Shown one piece after another: positions 8,284 through 17,153 of a stretch of DNA of 64,000 nucleotides. The notes beneath the pieces are model-generated. The model made no database searches. It worked only from the letters and a program-made list of their open reading frames with translations, and was not told where the DNA came from. Numbering within the stretch: position 1 is the first letter of the stretch; each line of letters starts with the position of its first letter. The DNA comes from Brevibacterium pigmentatum (GTDB lineage: Bacteria; Actinomycetota; Actinomycetes; Actinomycetales; Brevibacteriaceae). The translations under genes were made by a program, and so were the position numbers. The stretch spans positions 1,302,001 through 1,366,000 of the forward strand of contig NZ_CP050153.1 of NCBI RefSeq assembly GCF_011617465.1, read 5' to 3'.

Positions 8284-9195
8284 ATGGAACGATCATCCGA
8301 CGCTCGGACGGCGCCGCTGACGGCGCTGCGGGAACTCGTCGAACTGGCTGATCAGGACAGTCACCTGACCGAGGCGGCGGCCGCCCTCGGCATACCCCAG
8401 TCCACGATGAGTCGACGGATCCACGCACTCGAGCGCCACCTCGGCATGGCCTTGACCGTCCCGCGCGGTCGCGCCATCGGTCTGACGACGGCGGCCATCG
8501 ATCTCGTGGGCTCGGTGCGTGCCCCGCTGAGGGAGATCGATGCGGCATTGGTCGATCTCGCCGAGGCAGCCGATCCCGAGCACGGCAGGATCAGGTTCGG
8601 GTTTCCCCTGACGATGGGTGCCGGTGAGGTGCCCGATCTGCTCGCGGTCTTCAACCGCGAACATCCGGGCATCCGCCTCGATCTCAAACAGGCCCACGGT
8701 GCCGAGCTCGTCGCTGATCTGCAGCGGGGCATCCTCGATCTGGCGATCATCATTCCGCCGCCGCCCGAGGTCAGCCACGAGGTGCTCGCACGGCAGACGA
8801 TCATCGCGGCGCTGCCCGATGTGCACCCGCTGGCAGGTGTCCGCAGCATCACCCTGGATCGCTTGGAGTACGAGGAATTCATCGCCACCCCTGCGAGTTA
8901 CAACCTCCGGGTGCTGACCGACCACTGGTGTCAGGCCAGCGGATTCGATCCGGAAGTGAAGATCGAGGTCACCGAGTTCTCGACGATCCGCGAATTCGTC
9001 GGTCGTGGAATGGGCGTGGCATTGATCCCGCCCGCGGTGCGTCCGGTCGACGGAATCACCGAGGTGGCTCTGGACGGGGCCGAATACGTGCGTGAGGTCG
9101 CGCTGTGTTCGGCTGTGCGTCGACCCGGCCGGGTAGTCGAGCGCCTGCGCGATTTCGTCCGCGAGCACGCGGCCGCGTGGGCAATCGAGGGCTGA
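8284..9195 (+). CDS. LysR-family transcriptional regulator, divergent from mqo
   Basis: The 303-residue regulator has an N-terminal winged helix-turn-helix (residues about 10-65, including LTEAAAALGIPQSTMSRRIHALE) and a C-terminal periplasmic-binding-like effector domain from about residue 90 (GRIRFGFPLTMGAGEVPDLL). Upstream in-frame codons exist, but the ATG at 8284 is preferred. It lies six bases after a TATGAT -10 box, as in leaderless actinobacterial genes, and the HTH then sits at the usual distance from the N-terminus. The likely target is mqo and itself, through the palindrome between them. The last 22 codons of its conserved tail have a second, orphan copy at 12978-13043. Confidence 0.88.
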   Translation: MERSSDARTAPLTALRELVELADQDSHLTEAAAALGIPQSTMSRRIHALERHLGMALTVPRGRAIGLTTAAIDLVGSVRAPLREIDAALVDLAEAADPEHGRIRFGFPLTMGAGEVPDLLAVFNREHPGIRLDLKQAHGAELVADLQRGILDLAIIIPPPPEVSHEVLARQTIIAALPDVHPLAGVRSITLDRLEYEEFIATPASYNLRVLTDHWCQASGFDPEVKIEVTEFSTIREFVGRGMGVALIPPAVRPVDGITEVALDGAEYVREVALCSAVRRPGRVVERLRDFVREHAAAWAIEG

Positions 9196-9264
9196 TGCGA
9201 AAGTGCGTACATCGTTGAGACCGTCGCCTGTGGGGAAGCTCGGTCCTGGAGTCGGAGGGAGCTG

Positions 9265-10185
9265 CTAGGTCCGCCATTCCTTCGCGCTGGCGATCTTGCG
9301 GAATGCGCGGACCAGAGACAGCACGGCCGGTGATGGCACTCGTTCGGGCAGTTGGGAAAGGACGATGCGTCTCGGCGCTGGATTTCCTCTGATGGAGACG
9401 ACCTTCACGTCGGGGCCGTGGGAATGGACTGCAAGGCGAGGGGCGATGGCCACCCCCAGCCCAGCGGCGACCATGCCCAGAAGCTCTTGGTAGTCATTGG
9501 CCTCGAAGACGATGCGCGGCGCGAACCCGGCATCACTGCATATCCGTCCGAGCACCGAGGCCACGGGGTGGGAAGAGCGCGTGATCCATGGATTGTCTGC
9601 CACTTCTCGAAGGTCTACGACTCTGCGTCTGGCCAGGGCATGAGTTGATGGCAGGAGCAGCATCGTGGGCTCTTTGAGCAATGTCGTTGACACCGGGATC
9701 TGGTCGTCGATGGGGGCCCAGGGGTAGTCCCATAGCGTCGCGAGATCGACCTCGCGCCGTTCGAGCGCTTCTTGGATGCGGTCGAGGCGGTAGCTCTTGA
9801 CCGTCACATCAAGGTCCGGATGCAGCTCATGGAAATGCTGAAGGATCTTCGGCATCACCGAGGCGGCGAAGGTCGGAAAAGTGGCGATCCGCACTTCACC
9901 CCGGTCCAGCTGGGCAAACGCGGACATATCGTTTCGCGCGGCTGTGAGCGCATTGTCGATAGTTGCCGCATAAGCGGAGAGTTTGACCCCGGCATCTGTC
10001 AGGCGCATGCCCTTCGGGTGTCGGACGACCAGCGGCAGACCGACTTCGCGTTCCAATTTGCTGATCTGCTGAGACACCGCCGAGGTCGATAACGCGAGTT
10101 CGTCGGCAGCGGCGGAGAGGCTGCCTGTCCGAAAGACGAGAAGCAGGACAAGCAGCCGATCGACGTTGTAGGGCGCTGAACTCAT
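9265..10185 (-). CDS. LysR-family transcriptional regulator, divergent from the PrpF-like gene
   Basis: This 306-residue protein has a canonical LysR HTH (residues about 5-62, GSLSAAADELALSTSAVSQQISKLE) and an effector-binding domain starting near GEVRIATFPTFAASVMPKIL. It is convergent with the mqo-linked LysR gene (69 bases apart, no obvious terminator). It is divergent from the prpF-like/matC-like pair, with a 113-base shared promoter region containing a T-N11-A LysR box. It most likely controls that pair in response to a carboxylate substrate. Confidence 0.88.
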   Translation of the reverse strand: MSSAPYNVDRLLVLLLVFRTGSLSAAADELALSTSAVSQQISKLEREVGLPLVVRHPKGMRLTDAGVKLSAYAATIDNALTAARNDMSAFAQLDRGEVRIATFPTFAASVMPKILQHFHELHPDLDVTVKSYRLDRIQEALERREVDLATLWDYPWAPIDDQIPVSTTLLKEPTMLLLPSTHALARRRVVDLREVADNPWITRSSHPVASVLGRICSDAGFAPRIVFEANDYQELLGMVAAGLGVAIAPRLAVHSHGPDVKVVSIRGNPAPRRIVLSQLPERVPSPAVLSLVRAFRKIASAKEWRT

Positions 10186-10189
10186 GGTT

Positions 10190-10202
10190 TAAGCATAGCT
10201 TA
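10190..10202. promoter_or_regulatory. LysR box (T-N11-A)
   Basis: TAAGC-ATA-GCTTA is a 13-base dyad that exactly fits the T-N11-A LysR consensus with 5-bp arms. It begins five bases upstream of the start of the regulator gene at 10185 and lies in the region shared with the divergent prpF-like gene. The position suggests autorepression combined with activation of the divergent operon. Confidence 0.5.
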
Positions 10203-10298
10203 TAGAGATGTAAATAAGTGTTGATTGAACTTAACTGGCCGATGTGAAAACTTGATGTTCGTCGTCGCAGACAGCGGCGATGGATCAAGGAGAAGCGA

Positions 10299-11432
10299 GT
10301 GGAAAGTCAACTCCACGGACAGTGGTACAGAGGTGGAACATCCAAATGCTGGCTGTTCGCCAATGACGAGATGCCCGCAGACAGAGCGGGAATCGCGCAA
10401 GCCTTGTCTGCGGCCTTCGGGTCGGGAGATGAACGTCAGCTCAACGGAGTCGGCGGAGCTTCCTCAACGACCTCCAAAGCCGCAGTCATCTCGCCGTCGG
10501 CGATCCCCGGCATCGACATCAGCTACCTGTTCGCGCAGGTCGGAATCGGTCAGTCGGCGGTCGAGTTCACGTCGAACTGCGGCAATTGCGCTTCGGCTGT
10601 TGCGCTCTATGCCATCCAGAACGGCCTGGTCCGACCCGGAGGTGAAATCACTCCGGTGAGGATGGTGAATGAGAACACTCGCTCCGTCGTGGTCGCTCAT
10701 GTGGCCACCCCCGGAAGGAAGATTCCGGCGAACGGATCCGAGACGATTCCAGGAAGCTCGATGCCGGGCATTCCGGTCAACGTCTTCTTCGAAAACGTCG
10801 ACGGCGCTTCCACCGGAGAACTGCTGCCGACCGGTGAGGCCGTCACTCGGCTGAGTTTCGAGGATTCCACGGTCTCAGCGAGCTGCATCGACGCCGGAGC
10901 CCCGGCCTGTTTCGTCAATGGCGCTGAGCTCGGATTGTCCGGGGCTGGGATGACCGCGGAGATCCGACTGAGACTCAAGGAACTCATCGCGATCCGAGCG
11001 ACCGCCTCGAGGTCGATGGGGCTGAGCACCGACGGCGAGGAGCCGAGTCCTGCCATTCCCAAAGTGGGGCTCATCGCACCGCCGTCCGACTACACCAGTA
11101 TCTCGGGGGAGAAGATCTCCGCCGAAGACTATGACATCTCAGCGCGGATGGTATCGATGTTCGATCTCCATCCTGCCATCGGGATCACCTCGGCGATCGC
11201 CCTGGCTCGGGCTGCATTCGTCGAAGGAAGCCTTGTCAATGAAGCCATCGACAAGCGGATTCTTCAGAAGACCGACGCCGCTGAGGAGGTGGCTTTCCGA
11301 ATCGGCACTCCCGTCGGAGTCATCGTCTGCCGAGTGCAGCTCACCGAGTCGGGGCAGGTCGCTCGCCTCGGAGTCAGACGCGTGGCGCGACGGATTGCGC
11401 ACGCAGATATCGATCTGCCGCTGGTCTCATAA
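10299..11432 (+). CDS. PrpF-family isomerase (methylaconitate / oxalomesaconate-type)
   Basis: This 377-residue protein belongs to the PrpF fold family, whose members shift double bonds in unsaturated tricarboxylates (2-methylaconitate cis-trans isomerase; 4-oxalomesaconate tautomerase). The N-terminal RGGTSKCWLF carries the conserved GG-T-SK substrate loop. The motif SNCGNCASAVALYAIQNGLV near residue 90 holds the conserved cysteine region. A later block, RATASRSMGLSTDGE, follows. It starts with GTG at 10299, nine bases after AAGGAG. No prpB/prpC/prpD or gallate genes are adjacent, so methylcitrate or gallate pathways are not implied. With the following MatC-like carrier it probably handles an imported unsaturated di/tricarboxylate. 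Confidence 0.85.
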   Translation: MESQLHGQWYRGGTSKCWLFANDEMPADRAGIAQALSAAFGSGDERQLNGVGGASSTTSKAAVISPSAIPGIDISYLFAQVGIGQSAVEFTSNCGNCASAVALYAIQNGLVRPGGEITPVRMVNENTRSVVVAHVATPGRKIPANGSETIPGSSMPGIPVNVFFENVDGASTGELLPTGEAVTRLSFEDSTVSASCIDAGAPACFVNGAELGLSGAGMTAEIRLRLKELIAIRATASRSMGLSTDGEEPSPAIPKVGLIAPPSDYTSISGEKISAEDYDISARMVSMFDLHPAIGITSAIALARAAFVEGSLVNEAIDKRILQKTDAAEEVAFRIGTPVGVIVCRVQLTESGQVARLGVRRVARRIAHADIDLPLVS

Positions 11433-11502
11433 ACGACCGTCTCAATGAAAATCTGAATCTTCTCGACGAAGATCAGCTGACAATGAAGTTGGAGGAACAC
11501 CG

Positions 11503-12867
11503 ATGTCCCTAGTTCAGATACTCATGCTCGTGGTGCTGGTGGTGATGTTCATCGCCGCCACGAAATGGCCCATCAACATCGGGATCATGGGCCTCGTCGG
11601 GGCCTTCGTCTTCGGCACGTTCGTGTTCGGCATGGATGACAAGGAGATCCTCGAGGAGTTTCCCGCGAGCATTGTGCTGACGATCGTCGGCGTGACCTTC
11701 TTCTTCAGCATCGCCCAGAGGAACGGGACGATCAGAGTCCTTGTGGACCTCGCTATCAGAGCGGTCAGGGGACGAATCAATATCGTTCCGTGGATCTTCT
11801 TCGTCGTCTCCTCGATACTGACGGCCATGGGCACTTTCTCTCCCGCCGCCGTCGCGCTCCTGGCACCGGCTGCCATGGGATTCTGTGCCTCGACCGGGTA
11901 CAGCGGAGTGGTCATGGGAGCGATGGTCATCAACGGCGCACACGCCGGTGGGTTCTCTCCGATCTCCGTGTCCGGAAACATCGTTCGTGACATTGCGGAA
12001 GCCAATGGCTTCGAGATCAACGGCGGCGCACTCTTCCTCGCCGCCTACGTGGTCAACCTCCTGGTCACGATTCTCACCGTCGTAGTGATGAAGGCTCTCG
12101 GGCGACTGCGCACAGTGCCCGACCCGGACAACCTTGAGAGTTGGGGAACTCATGGAGACTCCAGTTCGGGAAATGCAGGGCCGACCTCGGGCGGCGCGAC
12201 GACTGCGTCGAGCAGCGGTTTCGGAACGGCCGTGGCCGTCGAAACCGAGGCGTCCACGATGACACCGACGATGACTCGTGAGGTGTGGCTGACGATCGGC
12301 CTCATCGTCGTCATGGTCGTCGGCGCGGTCGGATTCGAACTGCCGATCGGCTTCCTCGGACTGGCGTGCGGACTCGTCCTGGCGTTCACCTCTTTGCAGA
12401 ACACCGAGAACCTCGTCTCCGGAATCTCGTGGTCGACCGTCCTACTGGTCTCGGGCATGGTCGTCTACGTCAGCTTGCTCACCCATGCCGGTGTCATCGA
12501 TTCACTGTCGAAGATGGCAGTGGCAATCGGCGCGCCCCTCGTCGTCGCGATCCTGCTCTGCTATGTCATCGGAGTGAGTTCGGCCTTCGCCTCTTCGACT
12601 GCGCTGCTCACAGCGCTGATTCCGATGTCCATCCCTCTGCTCGAGCAGAGCGCCCTCAGCGCGACTGCCGTCATGTCTGCGCTCGCCGTATCGGCGACGA
12701 TCGTCGATGTCTCGCCGTTCTCGACGGACGGTGCGCTCATCATCGCCAACACACGGGGCAGCGAGGCCAAGACGATCTGGCGCGATCTCATGATCTACGC
12801 CGGCTTCGTCGTCCTCATCGCCCCGATTCTTGCCTGGGCCCTGCTGGTGCCGACAGGGATCATCTGA
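11503..12867 (+). CDS. MatC-type dicarboxylate carrier (SLC13/CitM-like permease)
   Basis: This 454-residue integral membrane transporter has about 11-12 hydrophobic segments. The N-terminal half matches the MatC carrier domain (IGIMGLVGAFVFGTF, INIVPWIFFVVSSI, NGAHAGGFSPISVSGNIV), and the second half repeats the fold after a Gly/Ser/Thr-rich cytoplasmic linker at about residues 205-250. It has the serine-rich motif SSAFASSTALLTALIP and ends with VDVSPFSTDGALIIAN. It is 70 bases downstream of the PrpF-like gene with a GGAGGA ribosome site and ends at a strong terminator. A paralogue with the same PWIFF and DISPFSTNGA motifs lies at 61924-63189. Confidence 0.85.
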   Translation: MSLVQILMLVVLVVMFIAATKWPINIGIMGLVGAFVFGTFVFGMDDKEILEEFPASIVLTIVGVTFFFSIAQRNGTIRVLVDLAIRAVRGRINIVPWIFFVVSSILTAMGTFSPAAVALLAPAAMGFCASTGYSGVVMGAMVINGAHAGGFSPISVSGNIVRDIAEANGFEINGGALFLAAYVVNLLVTILTVVVMKALGRLRTVPDPDNLESWGTHGDSSSGNAGPTSGGATTASSSGFGTAVAVETEASTMTPTMTREVWLTIGLIVVMVVGAVGFELPIGFLGLACGLVLAFTSLQNTENLVSGISWSTVLLVSGMVVYVSLLTHAGVIDSLSKMAVAIGAPLVVAILLCYVIGVSSAFASSTALLTALIPMSIPLLEQSALSATAVMSALAVSATIVDVSPFSTDGALIIANTRGSEAKTIWRDLMIYAGFVVLIAPILAWALLVPTGII

Positions 12868-12881
12868 CAATCGCGCCGAAC

Positions 12882-12924
12882 AAAGGTCGCCGTCGAACAT
12901 CATCACGATTCGACGGCGACCTTT
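12882..12924. terminator. Strong hairpin terminator after the MatC-like gene
   Basis: Arms AAAGGTCGCCGTCGAA (12882-12897) and its exact complement (12909-12924) form a perfect 16-bp stem with an 11-base loop. It begins 15 bases after the stop codon at 12867. The A-run before and T-run after the stem make it usable in either direction. Confidence 0.88.
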
Positions 12925-12977
12925 CGTCTGCCGCTATTCTGCCGGATGACAAGAAGGTGCACCCCGAATTGCAGGGC

Positions 12978-13043
12978 CGCCGGACCGGCCGTGTCGTCGA
13001 GCGCCTCCGTGACTTCATCGGCGACCACGCGACCGAGTGGGCG
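12978..13043 (+). pseudogene. Remnant of a LysR-family gene (C-terminal tail)
   Basis: The frame reads RRTGRVVERLRDFIGDHATEWA, which matches the C-terminal tail of the LysR protein at 8284-9195 (RRPGRVVERLRDFVREHAAAWA, bases 9118-9183) at 16 of 22 residues and 51 of 66 bases. Most differences are at third codon positions. No HTH or effector domain lies upstream; the frame enters directly from a terminator. The match ends where the 8284-9195 gene has its stop, but here one base is missing and the frame continues 14 codons. It is best read as the tail of a deleted LysR paralogue left between the MatC-like gene and the iron operon. Confidence 0.6.
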
Positions 13044-13057
13044 GCGAGAACTGAAGC

Positions 13058-15193
13058 TCAGGCGCGGGTGCGCGCCAGCAGGTAGACGAAGTACGGGGCG
13101 CCGATGAGGGCGACGATGAGTCCGGCCCGGATCTGCGCCGGCGCGATGACCGTGCGCCCCAGGGCGTCGGCGACGACGAGGCCGACGGACCCGAGAAGCA
13201 TTGCTGTGGGCACGACCCGGGCATGACGGGCGCCGACCAGAGCCCGTGCAGCATGCGGGGCGACGAGACCGATGAATCCGACGACACCGACGGCCGACAC
13301 ACTCACCGCCGCGAGGATGGCCGCCGTGATGAGCACGGCGAGGCGCACCGGTTCTCGCGGAACCCCGACCAGCCGCGGGGTGTCATCGTCGAGCGCGAGC
13401 AGATCGAGTTCGCGCGTCCACACGAACGCCAGCGGCACGGCGACGAGCAGAGCGAGCGCCACCGGCGCGATATCGGCCCAGGTCCGTCCGTACGTCGAAC
13501 CGGAGAGCCAGGTGAACAGGGCCGGAGTGTCCCAGGGATTTGCGCGGACGAGGAACAGCGTTGTCAGAGCCGTGAACCCGAACCAAAGGCCGATGCCGAT
13601 GAGGACGAGACGGTCTGTGTTCATCCCGCCCCGCCACGAGAGTCCGTAGACGATGGCGAAGGCGAGAAGCGCACCGACGATCCCGACCGCAGAGACGAGA
13701 CCGACCCCGGCGCCGGGGATGAGGGTGACGGCGATGACGGCACCTAACCCGGCACCGCCGGTGATGCCGAGCAGCCCGGGTTCGGCCAGGGGATTGCGTG
13801 CGCTGGCTTGGACGAGGGTGCCGGAGAGTCCGAGTGCGGCCCCGGCGGCCAGAGCCGCAGCGACCCGTGGCGCCCGGGAATCGAAGGCGAAGTCGATGAC
13901 GGGCGCCGCCCGATCCTGGAACCACAGCAGCACATCGCCGAGGAGGTAGAAGCGTTCACCCGTGAGCAGACCGGTCACGGCGACGGCGAAGAGAACCACG
14001 ACGCCGGCGACGATGACGAGCCCGGCCCGACGCGGACCGACGACGGTCGAATTCGCTGCCGAGGTGGACGCCGCCGGTGATGACGTGTGCATCGATCGCG
14101 CGAGCAGAACGAGGACGATCGCCCCGAGCACGGTCGTCGTCACTCCCGACGGCAGGGTGATCGCCTCGGTGGCGCCGACGATGGCGCGCAGCAGGGCATC
14201 GGCGACGATGACGACGATCGCACCGATGAGCCCGGCGGCCGGAAAGAGCACGGCGTGACGGCCGAGGCCCGGGCTGATGCGGGCCAGGAGTCTGGCGATG
14301 ACCGGGGCGCAGAGACCGACGAAGCCGATCGGGCCAGCCAGAGTCACCGCGGTGGCGGTGAGCATCACGGCGAGGAGGATGCCGATGGCCCGAGTCGACC
14401 TGACCGGGACTCCGAGCACCGAGGCGGCACCATCACCGAGCCCGAGCAGATCCAGACGCCGCGACAGCAGGATCGCAGCACCGGCGATGACGGCGATGAC
14501 CGGAATGCTGCGCAGAGCAGCGGAGCCGTCGAGCTGATTGAGAGTGCCCGAACCCCAGGAGAAGAGACTCGTCGTCTCCTCGGCGAAGAGGATGAGCAAC
14601 GTCGACGTCCCCGCCTGCAGCGCCATCGCCGTGGCCGTGCCCGCCAGCACGAGCCGAGTCGTCGAGGCACCGGGGCCTCCAGCCAGACCCAGGACCAGGG
14701 CCGCGGCGAGCAGACCGCCGAGGAAGGCGACCCCGCCCGAGGCCCAGATCGGAATCGCAATGCCGAAGGCCGTGACCACGGTGACGGCGAAGTATGCCCC
14801 ACCGGTGACCGCCAGGGTGTCCGGCGACGCCAAGGGGTTACGCGCGAGCGACTGGAACAGGGCACCGGCAACGCCCAAGGCGATGCCGACGAGTATCCCT
14901 GCCCCCACGCGCGGCAGCCGGGACCCCAGCAGGATGTCACGGGCACTGGGGCCATCCTCGGCGGGGGAGAGTGTGCCGGTCACGGCACTGAACAGCTCTC
15001 TGACGCCGATGCCCGAGGTCCCCTGTGTGATGTGCCATGCGGAGGCGATGACGAGGATGGCGACGAGCCCGAGCAGGGCGGCGGCGGTCGAGAGAGCACC
15101 GACGACACCGCGACCGCGCACCGGAACCACGGTCGGTTCCGGTGCCGCTGTCGTCGGGCTGGGCGTCATCTGGCGGGTCAGGGGAGAGGCCAC
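13058..15193 (-). CDS. Siderophore-iron ABC permease, two FecCD domains fused (FhuB-like)
   Basis: The 711-residue membrane protein contains two complete FecCD/BtuC-type permease domains in one chain (about residues 35-360 and 390-711). Each has the family landmarks: RLPRVGAGILVGIALGVAGALFQ with NPLASPDTLAVTGGA in the first half, and RAPRVAAALAAGAALGLSGTLVQ with NPLAEPGLLGITGGAGLG in the second. Each also carries an ATPase-contact region (GPIGFVGLCAPVIAR; GVVGFIGLVAPHAAR). A single fused chain replaces the usual heterodimer, as in E. coli FhuB. It is the third gene of the operon, four bases after the binding protein's stop. Confidence 0.92.
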   Translation of the reverse strand: MASPLTRQMTPSPTTAAPEPTVVPVRGRGVVGALSTAAALLGLVAILVIASAWHITQGTSGIGVRELFSAVTGTLSPAEDGPSARDILLGSRLPRVGAGILVGIALGVAGALFQSLARNPLASPDTLAVTGGAYFAVTVVTAFGIAIPIWASGGVAFLGGLLAAALVLGLAGGPGASTTRLVLAGTATAMALQAGTSTLLILFAEETTSLFSWGSGTLNQLDGSAALRSIPVIAVIAGAAILLSRRLDLLGLGDGAASVLGVPVRSTRAIGILLAVMLTATAVTLAGPIGFVGLCAPVIARLLARISPGLGRHAVLFPAAGLIGAIVVIVADALLRAIVGATEAITLPSGVTTTVLGAIVLVLLARSMHTSSPAASTSAANSTVVGPRRAGLVIVAGVVVLFAVAVTGLLTGERFYLLGDVLLWFQDRAAPVIDFAFDSRAPRVAAALAAGAALGLSGTLVQASARNPLAEPGLLGITGGAGLGAVIAVTLIPGAGVGLVSAVGIVGALLAFAIVYGLSWRGGMNTDRLVLIGIGLWFGFTALTTLFLVRANPWDTPALFTWLSGSTYGRTWADIAPVALALLVAVPLAFVWTRELDLLALDDDTPRLVGVPREPVRLAVLITAAILAAVSVSAVGVVGFIGLVAPHAARALVGARHARVVPTAMLLGSVGLVVADALGRTVIAPAQIRAGLIVALIGAPYFVYLLARTRA

Positions 15194-15196
15194 GGA

Positions 15197-16240
15197 TTAC
15201 TTCGTCAGTGCGTCGACGTAGGCGTCGAGGGCTTTCTCGGAGGATTTGGGTCCGCCGAAGGTCCAGATCCCTGCGGGGAAGGCCGTGGTGCGGTCGTCCT
15301 TCACGGCGGGGATGTTCGCCCAGATGTCGTTCTTCTTCAACAGCTCGACATAGTCCTCGGACTCTGGGTCTTCGGTTCCGGTGTAGAAGAAGTTCGCGTC
15401 GCCGACCTTCGAGATGCCTTCGATATCGGTCTGTCCCAATCCGTACGCGGGGTCGACCTCACCGGTCCATGCGTTCTTCATGCCCAGCTCCTCGCCGAGT
15501 TCGCCGATGAGCGAACCCTGGCCGAAGGGGCGCAGCGCCACATTCGAACCGTTGACCCAGCCGTCGAAGTAGACGAATTCGGTGGTCTCCGGGTCCGCCT
15601 CGGCGATGGCCTTCTTGGATTCTTCGAGCTTCTTATCGAAGTCGGTCAGGACGGCTTCTGCGCGCTCGGTGCGACCGGTGGCCTCGGCGACGGCGGTGAA
15701 TGTGTCCTTCATGTACTTGACGGGATCCTTGCCGTCGGCTCCGGCCATCGCCATCACGGGGATTCCCTGCTTCTCGAGCTGACCGACGATCTTGTCCTTG
15801 CGATTCGTCGTTTCGATGATGACGAGATCCGGATCGGCCGACAGGATCGATTCGACATTGGGCTCCTGGCGGGTGCCGACGTCGGTGGTCGACTCGGGAA
15901 GCTTCTCCGCAGTGTCCCAAGTGGTGAAGCCCTTCGCATCGGCGACGGCGGCGGGATCGACGCAGAGGGAGAGCAGATCTTCGGTGTACTGCCATTCGAG
16001 AGACACGACCTTCGCCGCCGGCTTGTCCAGCTCGATCTCGTGACCGGTGTCGTCGGTGACGGTGACCGGATCCGCCGAGGTGGTGCTCGAGTCGTCCGCG
16101 CACGATGCCGAGGTCTGTGACTTCGCATCGGCGGGAGCGTCGGTGTCGGTCGTTCCGCACCCGGTGAGGGCCAGTGCGCAGACCGCCGTTGCCGAAGCGA
16201 AGGCGGCGAACGAGGTGCGCGACAGAGGTGTTGTGGTCAT
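15197..16240 (-). CDS. Siderophore-iron ABC substrate-binding lipoprotein
   Basis: This 347-residue extracytoplasmic receptor of the FepB/FhuD/FecB class has a lipoprotein signal with lipobox ALTGC (Cys28) and a Ser/Thr/Asp-rich linker. The periplasmic-binding domain begins at VTVTDDTGHEIELDKPAAKVVSLEWQ and shows the class III pattern, with DPDLVIIET and a C-terminal GGPKSSEKALDAYVDALTK helix. It lies 87 bases after the ATPase gene and four bases before the fused permease. It would bind a ferric siderophore, but the ligand cannot be deduced. No siderophore synthesis genes are in the window, so a foreign or distant-locus siderophore is possible. Confidence 0.9.
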   Translation of the reverse strand: MTTTPLSRTSFAAFASATAVCALALTGCGTTDTDAPADAKSQTSASCADDSSTTSADPVTVTDDTGHEIELDKPAAKVVSLEWQYTEDLLSLCVDPAAVADAKGFTTWDTAEKLPESTTDVGTRQEPNVESILSADPDLVIIETTNRKDKIVGQLEKQGIPVMAMAGADGKDPVKYMKDTFTAVAEATGRTERAEAVLTDFDKKLEESKKAIAEADPETTEFVYFDGWVNGSNVALRPFGQGSLIGELGEELGMKNAWTGEVDPAYGLGQTDIEGISKVGDANFFYTGTEDPESEDYVELLKKNDIWANIPAVKDDRTTAFPAGIWTFGGPKSSEKALDAYVDALTK

Positions 16241-16327
16241 GGTGTTCTTTCTGTGGGCCGATCGGCGATCGGATTCGAGGCGGTGCGATATCAGGGTGTG
16301 GACGTCAAAGGGTGGAGCGAGGGCGCT

Positions 16328-17152
16328 TCAGTGGGCTGCGGCAGGGAGCCGGGTCCGTCGGTGGAGTGCCTCGACCCGAACCAGGCCGGTGTCCGCATCG
16401 ATGCGAGTCGCGATGGGCAGCCCGTAGACCTCGCTCAGCGTCTCGGCGGTGAAGACGTCTTCGCAGGTGCCGACCGAACGGATGCGGCCCTGTTCGAGCA
16501 GGACCACGTGGTCGGCAACGGTGGCCGCATGTTCGAGGTCGTGGAGGACGACGCCGACGGCGATGTCGTGGTCATCGGCGAGTTCGCGCATGAGGTCGAG
16601 GATCTCCGCCTGGTAGCGCAGGTCCAGATGGTTCGTCGGTTCGTCGAGCAGGAGCACACCGGTGTCCTGCGCCAGGCAGGTCGCCAGCCACACGCGTTGG
16701 AGTTCACCGCCGGAGAGCTGGTCGACCGGACGATCGGCCATCGCCATAGTGCCGGTGAGAGTCAGTGCACGATCGACCGCGCTGCGATCGGCCTCGGTGA
16801 GACCGGCGAAGCGCTTGCGGTGCGGGTGGCGGCCGAAGGTGACGATCTCACGGACGCTGAGCCCAGACGGGTGCGGGCGAGACTGGGACAGCAGGGTGAC
16901 GAACCGGGCGAATTCTCTGGCTGTCAGAGTGCTCGACGGAGTGTCCGCATCTGCCTCGCTGATGACGACATCGCCCGAGGCGATCGGGTGGAGTCGGGCC
17001 AGTGATCGCAGGACGGTCGACTTGCCCGATCCGTTGGGGCCGAGCAGGGCGGTCACCCGTCCCGGGAGGATCGTCAGGCTCACGTCATGGACGACCTCGG
17101 TGCGGTCGTAGCCCAGGTTGAGGCCGGTGGCAGTCAGTGCAATCGCGTTCAC
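16328..17152 (-). CDS. Siderophore-iron ABC ATP-binding protein (FepC/FhuC type)
   Basis: This 274-residue ATPase is the first gene of the iron operon. It has Walker A GPNGSGKS, Q-loop TLLSQSRPHPSG, signature LSGGELQR and Walker B VLLLDEPTNHLDLRYQ, the last being typical of the FepC/FhuC group. It starts with GTG at 17152, and a DtxR/IdeR box begins only two bases upstream of that codon. Iron-bound repressor would therefore block both transcription and the ribosome-binding region. Having the ATPase gene first, then the receptor and permease, is an uncommon but known order. Confidence 0.92.
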   Translation of the reverse strand: MNAIALTATGLNLGYDRTEVVHDVSLTILPGRVTALLGPNGSGKSTVLRSLARLHPIASGDVVISEADADTPSSTLTAREFARFVTLLSQSRPHPSGLSVREIVTFGRHPHRKRFAGLTEADRSAVDRALTLTGTMAMADRPVDQLSGGELQRVWLATCLAQDTGVLLLDEPTNHLDLRYQAEILDLMRELADDHDIAVGVVLHDLEHAATVADHVVLLEQGRIRSVGTCEDVFTAETLSEVYGLPIATRIDADTGLVRVEALHRRTRLPAAAH

Positions 17153-17153
17153 A

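Noticed and set aside
14087..16120. A 677-codon open frame on the plus strand opposite the iron permease and receptor genes
   Set aside because: It is antisense to two clearly homologous genes, is dominated by Arg/Asp/Glu/Gly repeats typical of a shadow frame in high-GC DNA, and has no recognisable domain.
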